Assembly (NCBI GenBank): GCA_035462845.1
Contig: DATHTV010000157.1
Coordinates: forward strand, 1 to 5,533
Reading direction: 5' to 3'
Length of the DNA stretch: 5,533 nt
Origin: DASTQL01 sp035462845
GTDB lineage: Bacteria; Actinomycetota; Actinomycetes; Jiangellales; Jiangellaceae
Within the stretch, counting starts at the first letter, position 1; each line of letters opens with the position of its first letter. Shown here one piece after another: positions 1 to 5,217 of the stretch. The notes below the pieces were generated by a model. The model saw only the letters and a program-made list of their open reading frames with translations, was not told where the DNA came from and did not search any database. Both the position numbers and the translations under genes were made by a program.

Positions 1-1406
1 GGAGCCGCGCCTGCCGACCCGTTCCCGGAGCCGGCGTCCCCGGAGCCGGCGGACTCCTCGGAGGCCTTGATGGTGTCGTCGACCGTCTGCCGGATCAGGT
101 CCAGGTCGGGGTCGGCCGGCTGGATCAGCGGCGGCACGAACTGCACCGCCGTCAGCGGCCGGTCCTTGGCCTGCAGCGCCAGCTCCAGCACCCGCGGCAG
201 CGCGTCCTGGGGGATGTCGGTCGCCAGGACGCCTTCCGTGGCGGCGGCCACGGCCTGGTAGTTGGCCAGCACGACCTTGGGGTCGGCCTGGGCCGCCACC
301 GCGGAGATGACGCAGCGCTGGCGGGCCATCCGGGCGTAGTCGTCGGAGCCCGTCCGGGACCGGGCGAACCACAGCGCGTGGTTGCCGTCCATGCGCTGCA
401 CGCCCGGCTCGATGACGAACGAGGCGTCCGGGATCTCCACCCGCTGCCGGACGTCGATCTCGACACCGCCGAGGGCGTCGACCAGCTCGACGAAGCCCGC
501 CATGTCGACGAACGCGTGGTAGTGCACGTCCAGCCCCAGCGTCGCCGAGACCGCCTGCTGCACCGCCTCGATACCCGGGTCGCCGTCGCCGGGGAAGAGC
601 TCGGGGTTCTCCGTGCCGTACGTGTAGAGAGCGTTCAGCAGGTACGCCGACTGGTCGCCCTCCCCCTCGAAGCCGCGGGGGAACTCCCGGTCCGCCGGGG
701 TGCCGTCCGGGAAGGGGGCGCGCTGGAGGTTGCGGGGCAGGCTGAACAGGACCGGCTGACCGGTCGACACGTCGACCGAGAGCAGGTGGATGCTGTCGGT
801 CCGGGTCCCGACCCGGTCGTCGCCGGTGTCCCCGCCGAGCAGGAGCACGTTGAGCCGGCCGTCGGAGGCGACCGCCGCCTCGCCCGAGGGGAAGAGGCTG
901 ACCACGAGGTCGCGTTGGGTGGAGGCGAATCGGGCCGCGTACGAGAAGGGCACGACCACCGCGGCGCACAGCGCCAGGGTGAGTGCCAGCACGGCCACCC
1001 GGTGCCAGCGGCGGAGGTCCGGCGGCCGGCTCAGCCGCCAGGCGTCCAGCAGGAGCAGCGCCCACGCGATCCCGACCGTCCACGCGAGCAGGGTGAAGGT
1101 CCCCAGCCAGAACGGCCGCACCGCCAGCCCGAGGAGCCAGCCGCGCGGCACGAGGAACCAGACCAGCGCACCGGCCAGCAGCAGGGCGAGCCAGGCGCGC
1201 AGGGCGATGCGCCCCACGCGCCGGCTCCCGGCGGCGAGCTGGGCGGTGCCGGGCACGACGAGGGTCCCCCCGAGCAGCACGAGGGCCCGCCGCAGCGCGC
1301 GCTGCTCGGCCAGCCGCCGGCGCTCCACGGCGCGCGGGTGCGGGGGCCGGGGGCGCGGCTCCCGGGGCTGCCCGGGCGGCCGCATCGGCGCGGTCGTGGA
1401 GGCCAT
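1..1406 (-). CDS. LytR-CpsA-Psr (LCP) family protein with multi-pass N-terminus, 3' end missing
   Basis: This gene is read leftward from an ATG at 1406 and runs off the left edge after 468 codons without a stop. LCP enzymes are membrane-anchored phosphotransferases that move lipid-linked glycopolymers onto peptidoglycan outside the cell; that role is inferred from the family. The N-terminus is Pro/Arg-rich (about residues 9-40). Hydrophobic segments follow near 41-59 (weak), 67-86, 99-121 and 135-157, with a PGTAQLAAG motif at 52-60. The LCP domain spans about 185-375: NVLLLGGD (186-193), RTDSIHLL (202-209), SLPRNL (222-227), GFVELVDALGGVEI (304-317), and WFARSRTGSDDYARMARQR (346-364) with the Arg residues expected for pyrophosphate binding. 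Asn226 stands where most LCP proteins have Asp. After about residue 450 the chain becomes a Ser/Gly/Ala linker, so a C-terminal domain may lie outside the window. No Shine-Dalgarno precedes the ATG, but a -10 hexamer does. The substrate glycopolymer cannot be told from the sequence. Confidence 0.93.
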   Translation of the reverse strand, partial: MASTTAPMRPPGQPREPRPRPPHPRAVERRRLAEQRALRRALVLLGGTLVVPGTAQLAAGSRRVGRIALRAWLALLLAGALVWFLVPRGWLLGLAVRPFWLGTFTLLAWTVGIAWALLLLDAWRLSRPPDLRRWHRVAVLALTLALCAAVVVPFSYAARFASTQRDLVVSLFPSGEAAVASDGRLNVLLLGGDTGDDRVGTRTDSIHLLSVDVSTGQPVLFSLPRNLQRAPFPDGTPADREFPRGFEGEGDQSAYLLNALYTYGTENPELFPGDGDPGIEAVQQAVSATLGLDVHYHAFVDMAGFVELVDALGGVEIDVRQRVEIPDASFVIEPGVQRMDGNHALWFARSRTGSDDYARMARQRCVISAVAAQADPKVVLANYQAVAAATEGVLATDIPQDALPRVLELALQAKDRPLTAVQFVPPLIQPADPDLDLIRQTVDDTIKASEESAGSGDAGSGNGSAGAA

Positions 1407-1412
1407 CCGCGA

Positions 1413-1418
1413 AGTATC
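1413..1418 (-). promoter_or_regulatory. Candidate -10 element for a leaderless LCP mRNA
   Basis: On the minus strand the hexamer GATACT, close to TATAAT, ends 6 nt before the ATG of the left LCP gene. That spacing would start the transcript at or next to the ATG itself. No purine-rich ribosome binding site is seen between it and the start. No convincing -35 box lies 16-19 bp further upstream. The call rests on position and sequence only. Confidence 0.5.
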
Positions 1419-1430
1419 ACGAAGGGTGAT
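1416..1430. promoter_or_regulatory. Palindromic operator candidate matching the BldD-box pattern
   Basis: ATCAC-GAAGG-GTGAT is a perfect 5-bp inverted repeat with a 5-bp spacer. Its core TCAC-N5-GTGA fits the TNAC-N5-GTNA pattern described for BldD, the c-di-GMP-dependent developmental repressor of sporulating actinomycetes. It overlaps the proposed -10 of the left LCP gene by three bases, so a bound dimer would be expected to block RNA polymerase. The perfect symmetry and the position are seen; the identity of the regulator is inference, since short palindromes also arise by chance. Confidence 0.4.
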
Positions 1431-1460
1431 CGTCCGCCCGGGAAGGCGCGCCGCCGCTCC

Positions 1461-2129
1461 TCAGGTGCCGTCGCCGGGGTGAGCGTGCCGGTCGGGCGGG
1501 TCCGGGTCCTCGGGTTCGGCGCGGGAGGCGAGGATGGCGGCCCGACGCGCCAGCCGGTGCGTCCGCCGGATCTCCGCCTCGGCGAAGCGCCGCCGGTCCT
1601 CCTCGGTCTCCGGCAGCACCGGCGGCACCGCGCGGGGGGAGCCCGCGGCGTCCACCGCGACGAAGACGAGGTACGCGGTCGCCACCCGGACCGGCGGTGC
1701 GACCTCGTTCCACGGCTCGGCCAGCACCCGCACGCCGACCTCCATCGAGGTCCGCCCGGTCCAGTTCACCTGGGCCCGGGCGTGGACGAGGTCGCCGACC
1801 CGGACCGGCTCCAGGAAGGCCATCTCGTCCATCGAGGCGGTGACGGCCGGGCCGCCGGAGTGCCGTTGGGCGACCGCGCCGGCCACGTCGTCGACGAGCT
1901 TCATGACGACCCCGCCGTGGACGGTGCCCAGCAGGTTGGTGTCCAGCGTGGTCATGATCCGGGAGAGCGATGTGCGGGCCCCGGAGGTCGGCCGGCCTTC
2001 GGGGACCCGTCCGGGGGCTCGCTCCCCGGTCACGGCATTGGTCGCGCCGGTGGCGGCGGCGCTGGTCGCGCCGGTGGTGGCGGCACGGGTCTGGTCCGGC
2101 ATCTCCTGGGGGGCAGCGGGCGGCTCCAC
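1461..2129 (-). CDS. Acyl-CoA thioesterase, hotdog fold (cytosolic acyl-CoA hydrolase type)
   Basis: The 222-residue product is predicted to hydrolyse acyl-CoA to free acid and CoA in the cytoplasm. The hotdog domain covers about residues 54-165. It carries TNLLGTVHGGVVMKLVDD (64-81), in which Asn65 and Asp80 or Asp81 are candidates for the active-site Asn/Asp of this family, and the conserved stretches TASMDEMAFLEPVRVGD (97-113) and NWTGRTSMEVGVRV (122-135). A charged helical tail (174-205) follows. The first roughly 50 residues are low-complexity Ala/Thr/Gly, with a duplicated 8-residue unit, and are not part of the fold. The start is GTG 2129, chosen because a -10 hexamer lies 7 nt upstream. 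GTG 2033 (residue 33) is an alternative that would drop most of the extension. The gene lies 54 bp upstream of the left LCP gene on the same strand, so read-through is possible although that gene has its own promoter candidate. The acyl-chain specificity is unknown. Confidence 0.9.
   Translation of the reverse strand: MEPPAAPQEMPDQTRAATTGATSAAATGATNAVTGERAPGRVPEGRPTSGARTSLSRIMTTLDTNLLGTVHGGVVMKLVDDVAGAVAQRHSGGPAVTASMDEMAFLEPVRVGDLVHARAQVNWTGRTSMEVGVRVLAEPWNEVAPPVRVATAYLVFVAVDAAGSPRAVPPVLPETEEDRRRFAEAEIRRTHRLARRAAILASRAEPEDPDPPDRHAHPGDGT
2039..2084. repeat. In-frame tandem duplication, 22-bp copies at 24-bp period
   Basis: Two direct copies, at 2039-2060 and 2063-2084, differ at a single base (C versus T). 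The 24-bp period equals eight codons, and on the minus strand it encodes two Ala/Thr-rich octads in the N-terminal extension of the thioesterase. This looks like replication slippage in a region with weak protein constraint. Confidence 0.75.
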
Positions 2130-2136
2130 GGACCCG

Positions 2137-2142
2137 ACCGTA
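2137..2142 (-). promoter_or_regulatory. Candidate -10 element for the thioesterase gene
   Basis: The minus-strand hexamer TACGGT fits the actinobacterial TANNNT pattern and ends 7 nt before GTG 2129. This supports that start and a leaderless or nearly leaderless mRNA. Its upstream contact region would overlap the -10 of the divergent LCP gene. No clear -35 box was found. Confidence 0.45.
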
Positions 2143-2155
2143 GGGCCTGGAGCGG

Positions 2156-2161
2156 TAGCGT
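2156..2161 (+). promoter_or_regulatory. Candidate -10 element for the single-pass LCP gene
   Basis: TAGCGT fits TANNNT and ends 6 nt before the GTG at 2168, so transcription would begin at or very near the start codon. A GGAG further upstream (2149-2152) lies 15 nt from the start, too far for a normal ribosome binding site. The -35 region would fall inside the -10 region of the divergent thioesterase promoter. Confidence 0.5.
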
Positions 2162-2177
2162 GCGCGGGTGAGCACGC
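2158..2177. promoter_or_regulatory. Inverted repeat spanning promoter and start codon
   Basis: GCGTGC (2158-2163) and GCACGC (2172-2177) are perfect 6-bp inverted arms around an 8-nt spacer that holds the GTG start of the LCP gene. It could be an operator covering the -10 and transcription start. If the mRNA starts at the GTG, the left arm is not transcribed, so an mRNA hairpin is less likely. In DNA this GC-rich, a chance palindrome is quite possible. Confidence 0.25.
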
Positions 2178-3292
2178 GCGACCCGTACGGTGAGCGTCCC
2201 GTGGAGCGGACGCGGATCATGCCCACCGTCGGCCAGGGGCCGCCCCCGTCCGCCCGCCCGCCGGGCTCGGCCCGGCCACCGTCGGCCCGGCCACCGTCGG
2301 CCCGGCCACCCGCGGCCCGGCGGCCCGTCCGGCGGCGCAGCCCAGCCCGCCGCTTCCTGCGTGCGGTGGCGTGGATCCTCGCGCTGCTGCTCGCCCTGGC
2401 CGTCCTGCTCGGGGTGCTGGCCTGGTCGCGCATCGACAAGGTCGCCGCGGTCCCCGACGACCACGGGGCCGCCGCGTCGGCCGGCAGGGTCTACCTGGTC
2501 GTCGGCTCGGACAGCCGCGAGGGGCTCACCGAGGAGCAGCTCGCCGATCTGGCGGCCGGCGGCGAGGGGACCGAGGGCCGCCGCACCGACACGATCATGC
2601 TGCTGCACCTGCCGCGCAGCGGACGCCCGGCGCTGATCAGCGTCCCCCGCGACTCGCTCGTGGAGATCCCCGGCTTCGGCGAGGAGCGGGTCAACGCCGC
2701 GTACGCGTTCGGGGGCGCCCCGCTGCTCGTGCAGACCCTGGAGCAGGCGACGGGTGTGGCGATCGACGACTACGTCGAGATCGGGTTCGGCGGCTTCGCC
2801 TCCGTGGTCGACGCGATCGGTGGCGTCGAGATCTGCGTGGCCGAGCCGATCGCCGACGAGAAGGCCGGGCTCGACCTCGCCGCGGGCTGCCAGGTGCTCG
2901 CCGGCCCGGACGCGCTGGGCTACGCGCGGACCAGGTACGACCCGCGGGCGGACCTCGGCCGGGTCGAGCGCCAGCGCGAGGTGGTCGGCGCGATCTCCGA
3001 CCGCGCCCTGTCGCCGTCGACGCTGCTCAACCCGGTCCGCTCGACCCGGCTCGCGCTGGCCGGCGGCGACGCCCTCACCATCGACGACGGCACCGGCCCG
3101 CTCGACCTGGCCCGCTTCGGCTGGGGCATGGGGCGCGTCAGCCGCGGTGGTGGCGACACCCTGACCGTGCCGCTTGGCGACATCGGCAACACGGTGCGCT
3201 GGGACCCCGACGCCGCAGGCGAGCTCTGGGCGGCCCTGCAGGAGGGGCGGGAGATCCCCCCGGCCGTGGTGGAGGCGGGCAACCCCGGGTGA
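2168..3292 (+). CDS. LytR-CpsA-Psr (LCP) family protein, single-pass membrane anchor
   Basis: This complete 374-residue protein has the classic LCP layout. A cytoplasmic Pro/Arg/Ser-rich tail (about 1-62, with SARPP repeats) leads into one transmembrane helix (about 63-86) and then an extracytoplasmic LCP domain (about 105-285). Visible motifs are YLVVGSDSR (109-117), RRTDTIMLLHL (138-148), SVPRDSLV (158-165), RVNAAYAFGG (174-183), GFASVVDAIGGVEI (209-222), and GYARTRYDPRADLGRVERQR (251-270). The last has the Arg and Asp residues that hold the polyprenyl pyrophosphate group. Cys223 and Cys241 may form a disulfide, as in many actinobacterial homologues. The family joins lipid-linked glycopolymers to peptidoglycan. 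The start is GTG 2168, backed by the -10 at 6 nt. The UDP-glucose dehydrogenase gene downstream fits an envelope-polysaccharide role, though the exact polymer is unknown. It differs from the left LCP gene in anchor type and in keeping Asp in the PRD motif, so the two are not a recent duplication. Confidence 0.95.
   Translation: MSTRDPYGERPVERTRIMPTVGQGPPPSARPPGSARPPSARPPSARPPAARRPVRRRSPARRFLRAVAWILALLLALAVLLGVLAWSRIDKVAAVPDDHGAAASAGRVYLVVGSDSREGLTEEQLADLAAGGEGTEGRRTDTIMLLHLPRSGRPALISVPRDSLVEIPGFGEERVNAAYAFGGAPLLVQTLEQATGVAIDDYVEIGFGGFASVVDAIGGVEICVAEPIADEKAGLDLAAGCQVLAGPDALGYARTRYDPRADLGRVERQREVVGAISDRALSPSTLLNPVRSTRLALAGGDALTIDDGTGPLDLARFGWGMGRVSRGGGDTLTVPLGDIGNTVRWDPDAAGELWAALQEGREIPPAVVEAGNPG
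2267..2311. repeat. Three tandem 15-bp units encoding SARPP
   Basis: The unit TCGGCCCGGCCACCG occurs at 2267-2281 and 2282-2296, and again at 2297-2311 with its last base changed. Each unit encodes Ser-Ala-Arg-Pro-Pro in the cytoplasmic tail of the single-pass LCP protein, and a diverged fourth unit precedes them. The near identity at the DNA level suggests recent slippage expansion of a basic, proline-rich linker. Confidence 0.8.
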
Positions 3293-3347
3293 CCGCAGAC
3301 CCGGGTGACTGCAATCCCGGGTGACCGCAGTCCCGGGGGACCGGGAG
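3284..3347. repeat. 16-bp tandem repeats across the LCP stop codon
   Basis: CCCGGG recurs at 3284, 3300, 3316 and 3332, an exact 16-bp period. The first three units read CCCGGGTGACYGCA plus two variable bases, and the fourth is degenerate (CCCGGGGGACCG). The TGA in the first unit is the stop codon of the upstream LCP gene. Each CCCGGG is self-complementary, and GACTGC (3307-3312) can pair with GCAGTC (3327-3332) across a 14-nt loop, so several alternative RNA hairpins are possible. There is no T-tract. The array could be a slippage repeat, a weak terminator or a set of protein-binding direct repeats; the sequence does not decide. Confidence 0.8.
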
Positions 3348-3379
3348 GCGGGGCCTCGGCCGCCCGTCGTCCCCGTCTC

Positions 3380-3399
3380 ACCCGCCTGCTCCGGCGGGT
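3380..3399 (+). other. GC-rich hairpin just upstream of the ugd promoter
   Basis: ACCCGCC (3380-3386) pairs perfectly with GGCGGGT (3393-3399) around a 6-nt loop, giving a 7-bp stem. It ends 3 bp before the proposed -10 of the dehydrogenase gene, so it occupies the space between -10 and -35. It may be a terminator without a T-tract for the LCP transcript, or an operator for the dehydrogenase. Together with the repeats it makes up most of the 124-bp gap between the two genes. Confidence 0.4.
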
Positions 3400-3402
3400 C
3401 CG

Positions 3403-3408
3403 TATCGT
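3403..3408 (+). promoter_or_regulatory. Candidate -10 element for ugd
   Basis: TATCGT fits TANNNT and ends 8 nt before GTG 3417. No ribosome binding site is seen before that GTG, so a leaderless or very short-leader mRNA is likely. This site is also the main reason to place the gene start at 3417 rather than at the in-frame ATG at 3321. Confidence 0.45.
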
Positions 3409-3416
3409 CGGCTCCT

Positions 3417-4736
3417 GTGAGCAGACGGATCACGGTCATCGGCACCGGGTACCTCGGGGCGACCCACGCGGCCTGCATGGCCGAGCTCGGCTACGAGGTG
3501 CTCGGCGTGGACAAGGACCGGGCCCGCGCGGCGGCGCTGGCGGCGGGCCGGGTGCCCTTCTACGAGCCGGACCTCGAGCCGCTGCTGGCCCGCCACGTCG
3601 AGTCCGGACGGCTGCGGTTCAGCACGTCGCTGGAGGAGGCGGCCGAGTTCGGTGACGTGCACTTCCTCTGCGTGGGTACACCCCAGCAGGCCGAGAGCCT
3701 CGCCGCGGACCTCAGCCACGTGGACGCGGCGGTGGACGGGCTCGCCCGGCACCTGCGCCGGCCCTGCCTGGTCGTCGGCAAGTCGACGGTGCCCGTGGGG
3801 ACCGCGGCGCGGCTGGCCGACCGGGTGGCCCGGCTGGCCCCTGCCGGCGAGGACGTCGACCTGGCCTGGAACCCCGAGTTCCTCCGCGAGGGGTACGCGG
3901 TGGACGACACGCTCCAGCCCGACCGGCTGGTGTTCGGCGTGGCCTCGGAGCGGGCCGAGAAGGTGCTGCGCGACGTGTACGCGACGCCCATCGCCGGTGG
4001 CAGTCCGGTGGTGGTCACCGACCGGGCGACGGCCGAGCTGGTCAAGGTGTCGGCCAACGCCTTCCTGGCCACCAAGATCTCCTTCATCAACGCGATGTCA
4101 GAGCTCTGCGAGGTCACCGGTGCCGACGTCACCGCGCTGGCCGACGCGCTGGGCCACGACGCCCGGATCGGGCGGCGGTTCCTCAACGCCGGTCTCGGCT
4201 TCGGTGGCGGCTGCCTGCCCAAGGACATCCGCGCCTTCATGGCCCGCGCGGGCGAGCTCGGCGCCGGCCAGGCGCTGAACTTCCTCGAGGAGGTCGACGC
4301 GATCAACCTCCGCCGCCGGACGCACGTCGCCGCCCTCGCCCGGACCGCCGTCGGCGGCTACTTCCCCGGCCACCGGGTGGCGGTGCTGGGCGCGGCGTTC
4401 AAGCCGGAGTCCGACGACATCAGGGACTCCCCGGCCCTGACCGTGGCCGGGCAGCTGCACCTCGAGGGCGCCCACGTCACGGTCTACGACCCCAAGGCGA
4501 TGGACAACGCGCGCCGGCTCTTCCCGCCGCTGGACTACGCCGACTCGGCGGTCGCCGCCTGCCGCGGGGCCGACGTCGTGCTGCACCTCACCGAGTGGGC
4601 CGAGTTCCGCGCGATGGACCCCGCCGAGCTGGGCACCATCGTCCGACAGCGATACGTGATCGACGGACGCAACTGCCTCGACGTGGAGGCGTGGCGGGCC
4701 GCGGGCTGGACCTACCGGGGGCTCGGGCGGCCCTGA
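3417..4736 (+). CDS. ugd: UDP-glucose 6-dehydrogenase
   Basis: The enzyme oxidises UDP-glucose to UDP-glucuronate with two NAD+ in the cytoplasm, supplying uronic acid for surface polysaccharides. The 439 residues match the usual family length. The N-terminal Rossmann domain shows ITVIGTGYLG (5-14), the ribose-binding VDKD (31-34), CVGTPQ (85-90) and KSTVPVGT (122-129). NPEFLREG (152-159) is typical for UDP-glucose dehydrogenase. The central domain has Lys210 and Asn214 in VKVSANAFLATK (209-220). The catalytic cysteine is Cys266 in GFGGGCLPKD (261-270). The C-terminal nucleotide-sugar domain holds GAAFKPESDDIRDSPA (325-340), with Lys329 and Arg336, and DGRNCLD (416-422). The start is GTG 3417, because homology begins four residues later and a -10 lies 8 nt upstream. 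An in-frame ATG at 3321 would add 32 unrelated residues drawn from the repeat region. The LCP gene just upstream suggests UDP-glucuronate feeds a wall-linked glycopolymer. A closely related nucleotide-sugar dehydrogenase specificity cannot be fully excluded. Confidence 0.95.
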   Translation: MSRRITVIGTGYLGATHAACMAELGYEVLGVDKDRARAAALAAGRVPFYEPDLEPLLARHVESGRLRFSTSLEEAAEFGDVHFLCVGTPQQAESLAADLSHVDAAVDGLARHLRRPCLVVGKSTVPVGTAARLADRVARLAPAGEDVDLAWNPEFLREGYAVDDTLQPDRLVFGVASERAEKVLRDVYATPIAGGSPVVVTDRATAELVKVSANAFLATKISFINAMSELCEVTGADVTALADALGHDARIGRRFLNAGLGFGGGCLPKDIRAFMARAGELGAGQALNFLEEVDAINLRRRTHVAALARTAVGGYFPGHRVAVLGAAFKPESDDIRDSPALTVAGQLHLEGAHVTVYDPKAMDNARRLFPPLDYADSAVAACRGADVVLHLTEWAEFRAMDPAELGTIVRQRYVIDGRNCLDVEAWRAAGWTYRGLGRP

Positions 4737-4781
4737 CGGCGCGTCGCCGGACGGCCCGCAGGGACGGAGCGGCCGGCGTGG

Positions 4782-4787
4782 CAGGAT
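4782..4787 (+). promoter_or_regulatory. Start signal of the CoA-binding gene: weak -10 or Shine-Dalgarno
   Basis: CAGGAT lies 7 nt before GTG 4795 and resembles TANNNT apart from its first base. The same bases contain AGGA (4783-4786), 8 nt from the GTG, which could serve as a short ribosome binding site on a transcript continuing from ugd. The two readings cannot be separated by sequence; the 58-bp gap after ugd allows either. Confidence 0.3.
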
Positions 4788-4794
4788 CCGCGCC

Positions 4795-5217
4795 GTGGGC
4801 ATCGCGCACGACATCGACGAGGCGGTCCGCCGGATCCTCGAGGACTGCGAGACCTGGGCGGTCGTCGGCCTGTCGGGCAACACCGCGCGAGCGGCGTACG
4901 GCGTGGCCCGCTTCCTCCAGGAGCACGGCAAGCGGATCGTCCCGGTGCACCCGCGAGCCGAGGCCGTGCACGGTGAGCAGGGCTACCGGACCCTCGCCGA
5001 CGTCCCGTTCCCCGTCGACTGCGTGGACGTCTTCGTCCGGTCCGAGCTCGCGGGCGGGATCGCCGACGAGGCGGTGGCCGTCGGCGCCTCGGCGGTGTGG
5101 TTCCAGCTCGGGGTGGTCGACGCGGCCGCCTACCGGCGGGTGACCGCCGCCGGGCTGGAGATGGTCATGGACCGCTGCCCGGCCATCGAGTGGCCCCGCC
5201 TGGGTCCGCCCGCCTGA
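4795..5217 (+). CDS. CoA-binding domain protein (YccU type, COG1832-like)
   Basis: This 140-residue protein consists almost wholly of one CoA-binding Rossmann domain, like the one in succinyl-CoA synthetase alpha subunits but standing alone. Visible features are the nucleotide loop WAVVGLSGNTARAAYGVARF (21-40), VPVHPRAEAVHG (50-61), VDCVDVFVRSE (75-85), WFQLGVVD (102-109), and the C-terminal MDRCPAIEW (125-133) typical of this group. The catalytic histidine domain of the synthetase is absent, so no ligase activity is expected. Such proteins bind CoA or acyl-CoA in the cytoplasm; their physiological role is poorly known and nothing here defines it. The start is GTG 4795, directly before the conserved N-terminal helix. 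It lies 58 bp after ugd on the same strand and converges on purE across a shared inverted repeat. Family membership is confident; function is not. Confidence 0.92.
   Translation: MGIAHDIDEAVRRILEDCETWAVVGLSGNTARAAYGVARFLQEHGKRIVPVHPRAEAVHGEQGYRTLADVPFPVDCVDVFVRSELAGGIADEAVAVGASAVWFQLGVVDAAAYRRVTAAGLEMVMDRCPAIEWPRLGPPA

Noticed and set aside
24..51. Two copies of CCCGGAGCCGGCG at 15-bp spacing near the left edge.
   Set aside because: They encode a Gly/Ser/Ala linker at the end of the visible LCP protein and are explained by that low-complexity coding sequence; not worth a separate repeat entry.
378..2171. Long plus-strand open frame of 597 codons opposite the left LCP gene and the thioesterase.
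   Set aside because: It is antisense to two genes with clear family motifs, its product is Arg/Pro/Gly-rich with no recognisable domain, and such open frames are expected in DNA with so few AT-rich stop codons.
1417..2439. Minus-strand frame of 340 codons overlapping the thioesterase and the start of the LCP gene.
   Set aside because: It is out of frame with the thioesterase hotdog motifs, and its product is low-complexity Arg/Gly/Pro sequence.
3321..3416. Upstream in-frame ATG extension of the UDP-glucose dehydrogenase.
   Set aside because: The added 32 residues are encoded by the 16-bp repeats and the promoter hairpin and show no family similarity; the Rossmann strand begins right after GTG 3417.
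2030..3478. Long minus-strand open frame of 482 codons opposite the single-pass LCP gene.
   Set aside because: It spans the divergent promoters and the tandem repeats and covers a strongly supported LCP gene; its composition is typical of an antisense shadow.
4745..4778. Possible terminator hairpin between ugd and the CoA-binding gene (CGCCGG and CCGGCG arms).
   Set aside because: The arms are only 6 bp, the loop is 22 nt and there is no T-tract; this is expected by chance at this GC content.
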